From positions 1 through 30,268 of IMG/VR virus record IMGVR_UViG_3300044502_000026: a stretch of 30,268 nucleotides of DNA; one strand, given 5' to 3'. Positions within the stretch are counted from its first letter, which is position 1. Every line of letters starts with the position of its first letter. Position numbers and translations under genes: made by a program. Of this stretch, positions 26,828 to 30,268 are shown piece by piece. This stretch comes from a virus. The notes below the pieces were generated by a model. It was not told the DNA's origin. It did no database searches and was given only the letters and a program-made list of their open reading frames with translations.

Positions 26828-28387
26828 ATGGACCCATCCTTATTCGCCCAGGCCAAGGAAGCCGCCAAGAAATGGCTGACCCGCATCAGCGGCTTCTCGC
26901 GCCTCGTCATCCACCGGCCCCTCTACCGCTACCAGCTCGCGCCCGCCTGGGCCATCGTGGACTCAGTGCTCCGCAAGCGCGGGCGCGAGTTCGCAATCAT
27001 GTTCCCGCGCCAGTCGGGGAAGAACGAGACCCAGGCGCAGATCGAGGCTTACTTGCTCAATCTCTTCCAACTCGTGCCGCAGGCGCAGATCGTCAAGGCC
27101 TCGCCGACCTTCAAGCCGCAGAGCATCAACGCGATGCTGCGGCTCGAGGCCGCGCTGCGCAACGACTGGAACAAGAACGAGATGCGCAAGCGCGAGGGCT
27201 ACATCTTCCAACTCGGCCAGGCGACGATCACTTTCTTCTCCGCCGAGCCGCAGGCCCAGGCCGTGGGCGCATCGGCAACGCTCCTACTGGAGGGCGACGA
27301 GGCCCAGGACATCAGCGAGACGCAGTGGGGGTTGAAGTTCGAGCCGATGATGGCCTCCACCAACGCCACCATGGCCCTGTGGGGCACGGCCTGGACTTCC
27401 AAAACATTGCTCGCCCGCACGATCAAGCGCCTGCGCGCGCTCGAAGCGCAGGACGGAGTCAAACGAGTGTTCGTCGTCACGCCTGAGCAGGTCGCCCGCG
27501 AGAACCCGGCCTACGGCGTGTTCGTCGAGCGCCAGGTCGCAAAGCATGGCCGCCAGCATCCGCTCGTGCGCACGCAGTATTTCAACGAGGAGATCGACGC
27601 CGAGGGCGGGATGTTCCCGCCCACCCGCCGCGCACTCATGCAGGGATCGCACCCGCGCCAGAAAGCCCCCCGCCCCAGCGCGATCTATGCCTTCCTATTG
27701 GATGTCGCCGGCGAGGACGAGGGCGCGACCGGCGACCGCGTCGTCGTGGATCGCGCCGAGCTGGCCAACCCGGAGCGCGACGCCGCGTCGCTCACCATCG
27801 TCGAGATAGACCTGTCCACGCTCTCCGACCCGCTCATCGCCAAACCCACCTACCGCGCCATCCAGCGCGAGCTGTGGGTCGGCACGAAGCACACCGCGCT
27901 CTATGGCAAACTCCGCGCGCTCATCCACCTGTGGAAGCCGCGCTACATCGCCGCCGACGCGACCGGAGTCGGCGCAGGCATCACCAGCTTCCTAGACACC
28001 GCCTTCCCCGGCCGCGTGCTCCCGTTCGTGTTCAACAGCGCGACCAAATCGCGGCTCGGCTGGGATTTCCTGAGCATCGTCGAAACCGGCCGCTGGCAGG
28101 ATTGGGCTGTCCCGGAGGACGGGGCCGATCCAGACTCAGAGACATTCTGGCGCGAACTGGAGGCCGTGCAGTACGAGGCCGGTCTAAACCAGACGCTCCG
28201 GTGGGGCGTGCCCCCCAACACGCGCGCTGATGATCCCCGCGCAGGCGGGGACCGGATCGTCCACGACGACACCGTTCTTTCCGCCGCCCTCTGCGCCGTG
28301 CTCGACGAACAGGAGTGGTTCGTCGGCGGCCCGACGCTCGTCGTGCGAGGCCGCGACCCGCTCGAGGAGATCGACCGTGGCCGCTAA
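26828..28387 (+). CDS. terL: Terminase large subunit
   Basis: 519 residues. The ATPase part has a Walker A variant FPRQSGKNE (59-67, Lys65) and Walker B LLLEGDEAQ (152-160, Asp157 and Glu158). The RNase H-like nuclease has acidic residues at Asp292 (FLLDVAGED), Asp377 (YIAADATGVG) and Asp480/481 (RIVHDDTVLS), the usual three-part metal site. The enzyme cuts and pumps DNA through the portal. Close to the last nuclease motif a family A repeat encodes DPRAGGD (28233-28252), apparently tolerated in a loop. The end overlaps the portal start by 11 bases. Confidence 0.93.
   Translation: MDPSLFAQAKEAAKKWLTRISGFSRLVIHRPLYRYQLAPAWAIVDSVLRKRGREFAIMFPRQSGKNETQAQIEAYLLNLFQLVPQAQIVKASPTFKPQSINAMLRLEAALRNDWNKNEMRKREGYIFQLGQATITFFSAEPQAQAVGASATLLLEGDEAQDISETQWGLKFEPMMASTNATMALWGTAWTSKTLLARTIKRLRALEAQDGVKRVFVVTPEQVARENPAYGVFVERQVAKHGRQHPLVRTQYFNEEIDAEGGMFPPTRRALMQGSHPRQKAPRPSAIYAFLLDVAGEDEGATGDRVVVDRAELANPERDAASLTIVEIDLSTLSDPLIAKPTYRAIQRELWVGTKHTALYGKLRALIHLWKPRYIAADATGVGAGITSFLDTAFPGRVLPFVFNSATKSRLGWDFLSIVETGRWQDWAVPEDGADPDSETFWRELEAVQYEAGLNQTLRWGVPPNTRADDPRAGGDRIVHDDTVLSAALCAVLDEQEWFVGGPTLVVRGRDPLEEIDRGR
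28233..28252. repeat. Family A palindrome inside terL
   Basis: ATCCCCGCGCAGGCGGGGAC, translated as DPRAGGD eight codons before the nuclease Asp480/481. Confidence 0.88.
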
Positions 28388-29963
28388 AAGGATTCGGGTA
28401 GCCACAAAGAGAGTCAAGGGGCGCGCCGCACGCTCCGATTTCGCCCACGCAAAATCGCAGGCCCCGCGATTCACCGCCGCGCAGATGAAAGCCGAAGTCG
28501 CCCGCCAGGTGCAGCTGAGCGTGTCGAAGCTCGCCGTGCGCGAGACCGACGACACCTTCATCCTCGGCGCGCGCCAGGCGTCTCAACAGAACTGGCGCGA
28601 CCGCTACGACTACGACCGCGAAAAGATTTTGCTCGACGCGCTGCTCGTGTGGCGCTCCAACCCGCTCGCGCGCCGCATCGTCGAGCTGACCAGCCAGTAC
28701 GTCGTCGGCGGAGGCCTGGTCCCCATCTGCAAGCACCCCGAGACCGCCAAATTCCTGACGAAGTTTTGGGACCACAGACTCAATCGCATGGAGACGCGCT
28801 GTATCGAGTGGTGCGACGAACTGACCCGCTCCGGCGAACTCTTCATCTTGATCGCCACCGACCCCGGCGGCCAGTCCTACGCGCGCGCCGTCGCCGCCGC
28901 CGACATCGAGGCGATCACCCCATCCGCCAACGACATCGAGCAGGCCGTTTCCTTCCAGCCCAAGCTCAGCGTCGACGCCCTGAGCCTGTCGAAGGGCGAC
29001 CCCGCGCCTTACATCGCCTACGACGAGCAGAACGACGAGCCGGACAGCCAGGGCAAGTGGCAGCCGCGCATGGTCCAGTACGCCGTCAACCGCCCCGTGG
29101 GCGGGCAGCACGGCGAGAGCGACCTGGGGCCGCTGCTCCGCTGGCTCACGCGCTACGACGGCTGGCTCGAAGACAGAGTCCGGCTCAACCGCTACCGGCA
29201 AGCCTTCATGTATATCCTCACCGGCACGTGGGAAAACGAGACCGCGCGAAAGAAAAAGCAGGCCGAAATCAACGCCGACCCGCCCCCGCCCGGCTCGACT
29301 CTGGTGACAGACAAGTCCGAAACTTGGGGCGTGCTCAACCCGCAGCTCGCCAGCTTCGAAGCGGGCGAAGACGGTCTGGCGATCAAGAAACACATTGCCA
29401 CCGGCGCCGGCATCCCACTTCACTTCGTCGCCGAACCGGAGGGCGAGACGCGCACGACCGCCGCCGCCTCGGGCAGCCCCACCTTCCGCCACTACGAGCA
29501 GCGCCAGCTCTACTTCCTATCGTTCGTCAAAGACATTCTCAACATCGTCCGCCGCCGCGGCATCGAAGCCAAACGGCGTCTCTCCACCACCGCCGACATC
29601 GTCATGCGCGGCGGTGACATCTCCGGGCGCGACAATGCCGCGCTCGCGCTCGCCGCTTCGCAGATCGTCGCTTCGTTCGCCGTGATCCGCGACCGGGGGT
29701 TGATCGACGACGCGGAACTGCTGCGCCTGTCCTATCGTTTCGCAGGCGAGCTCGTAGATGTGGAGGAGATGCTGGAACGCGGCCGGCAAGCGCCAATGCC
29801 TCGCATCCTGCCCAAGGCCGGAGCCGCCGCGCCGCCCGGAGGCAACAAGAAGAAGGTCAAGCCCACCGATCCGCTCGTGGACGCCGACGTCGAGAAGCCG
29901 CAGGGCGACGCCGCGCTCAGCGCCGTGCAACGCCGCAACGGTCAGCTGACGACTGACGACTGA
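28377..29963 (+). CDS. Portal protein
   Basis: 528 residues from GTG 28377: GAGGAGA lies seven bases upstream, and the longer frame would run far into terL. Portal features: YDREKILLDALLVWRSNPLARRIVELTSQYVVGGG near the N-terminus (wing/clip), a YGxx-free stem region with RLNRYRQAFMYILTGTWENE, and GIPLHFVAEPEGETRTTAAASGSPTFRHYEQRQLYFL, a motif common to lambda/SPP1-type portals. The last 60 residues are basic and flexible. Residues about 17-25 (SDFAHAKSQ) come from a family G palindrome and DALSLSKGD (about 200-208) from a family D element; RRNGQLTTDD at the end comes from the family C repeat. It forms the ring through which DNA passes. Confidence 0.92.
   Translation: MAAKRIRVATKRVKGRAARSDFAHAKSQAPRFTAAQMKAEVARQVQLSVSKLAVRETDDTFILGARQASQQNWRDRYDYDREKILLDALLVWRSNPLARRIVELTSQYVVGGGLVPICKHPETAKFLTKFWDHRLNRMETRCIEWCDELTRSGELFILIATDPGGQSYARAVAAADIEAITPSANDIEQAVSFQPKLSVDALSLSKGDPAPYIAYDEQNDEPDSQGKWQPRMVQYAVNRPVGGQHGESDLGPLLRWLTRYDGWLEDRVRLNRYRQAFMYILTGTWENETARKKKQAEINADPPPPGSTLVTDKSETWGVLNPQLASFEAGEDGLAIKKHIATGAGIPLHFVAEPEGETRTTAAASGSPTFRHYEQRQLYFLSFVKDILNIVRRRGIEAKRRLSTTADIVMRGGDISGRDNAALALAASQIVASFAVIRDRGLIDDAELLRLSYRFAGELVDVEEMLERGRQAPMPRILPKAGAAAPPGGNKKKVKPTDPLVDADVEKPQGDAALSAVQRRNGQLTTDD
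28436..28457. repeat. Family G palindrome inside the portal gene
   Basis: CGATTTCGC-CCAC-GCAAAATCG, translated as SDFAHAKSQ. Confidence 0.75.
28978..28996. repeat. Family D element inside the portal gene
   Basis: CCCTGAGCCTGTCGAAGGG, translated as LSLSKG. It is an imperfect palindrome known to me as a widespread interspersed bacterial repeat. Confidence 0.8.
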
Positions 29964-29980
29964 GGACTGAGGACTGACCA
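29944..29980 (+). repeat. GACTGACGACTGAGGACTGA repeat (family C)
   Basis: Tandem units supply the portal stop codon and, through GAGG, the ribosome site of the gene at 29981. Confidence 0.8.
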
Positions 29981-30268
29981 ATGACCGCTCCCCACGTCAC
30001 CCGCTTCCGCAAGGCGCTCGCCGGTTCTTTCTTCCGCGTAGGCTACTACAGCGGCGGCGGCGCGGGCACCGTCGACCCGGAAAAGTTCTGCGTACAGTAT
30101 CAGAAGAACCCCACCGCGCCCACGCAGCCCAGCGCGCCCACGCAGCCCAGCGCGCCGACCGGGGCCACACCCGCGACGCCGCCCGCGATGGCGGCCTGCG
30201 GCAGCGCGGCGGGCATACGCAACCCGCCCGTTCCACCAGGCGGCGCACCCAACCCCCCCCCGCCCCCC
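29981..30268 (+). CDS. Proline-rich protein spanning the contig join (N-terminal part)
   Basis: The frame opens at ATG 29981 after a family C repeat, runs off the window end and continues from base 2 to the stop at 209-211. The N-terminal 40 residues (VTRFRKALAGSFFRVGYYSGGGAGTVDPEKFCVQYQKNP) look folded; then comes PTQPSAP tandem repetition. No family is recognised; a small connector or head-associated protein is suggested by its place between portal and capsid. Confidence 0.65.
   Translation, partial: MTAPHVTRFRKALAGSFFRVGYYSGGGAGTVDPEKFCVQYQKNPTAPTQPSAPTQPSAPTGATPATPPAMAACGSAAGIRNPPVPPGGAPNPPPPP
30130..30255. repeat. Terminal direct repeat, right copy
   Basis: Identical to bases 1-126. 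The 13 bases after it differ from 127-139 only by G, T or A being read as C (30256, 30260 and others), plus one T read as G. Confidence 0.95.

Overview
The window is the essentially complete genome of a temperate, tailed double-stranded DNA phage, assembled as a circle. Bases 1-126 recur exactly at 30130-30255, and one proline-rich reading frame runs through the join (start 29981, stop 209-211), so the unique length is about 30.13 kb. The DNA is GC-rich and C-rich on the + strand. No gene identifies the host. The many short palindromes (ATCCCCGCG[A/C]AGGCGGGGAC, CCCGACCTGATCGGGGA, CCCTGAGCCTGTCGAAGGG, GACTGAGGACTGA strings), together with two promoters placed for leaderless mRNAs, remind me of Chloroflexota genomes. 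That host guess is inference from memory.

Layout. (1) 26.03-30.27 kb, continuing over the join to 11.35 kb: rightward virion operon. It begins at a strong promoter (26027-26055) and encodes small membrane proteins, a probable small terminase, large terminase, portal, a fused prohead protease/scaffold/major capsid protein with an internal start for capsid alone, connector-like proteins, a beta-propeller/hub-like tail protein, an OB-fold spike-like protein and two fibre proteins. No tape-measure, sheath or tube gene is visible, so a short-tailed virion is likeliest. (2) 11.35-12.10 kb: no gene, but a dense series of stem-loops separated by A-rich linkers. (3) 12.10-13.52 kb: leftward operon of five small genes behind a near-consensus promoter, headed by an HTH protein. 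(4) 13.64-14.25 kb: a second stem-loop array with the same loop motif, ending in an intrinsic terminator. (5) 14.22-15.07 kb: a segment almost free of adenine on the + strand, including 406 consecutive bases without any A. (6) 15.1-18.0 kb: small early/middle genes, most preceded by CGGAGGACA-type ribosome sites, including a SWIM-finger and an SSB-like protein. (7) 18.0-20.4 kb: control and integration region, with a non-coding part, a leaderless HTH regulator, a leftward tyrosine integrase, and an attP-like site that copies the 3' end of a tRNA. (8) 20.4-25.9 kb: small proteins, a winged-helix replication protein whose gene carries an origin-like array, a C5 cytosine methyltransferase and zinc-binding proteins.

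Several palindromic repeats lie inside genes in different frames, and the GACTGAGGACTGA repeat sits at gene joints, where it supplies the stop codon of one gene and sometimes the ribosome site of the next. No endolysin, DNA polymerase or classical CI-type repressor could be recognised.
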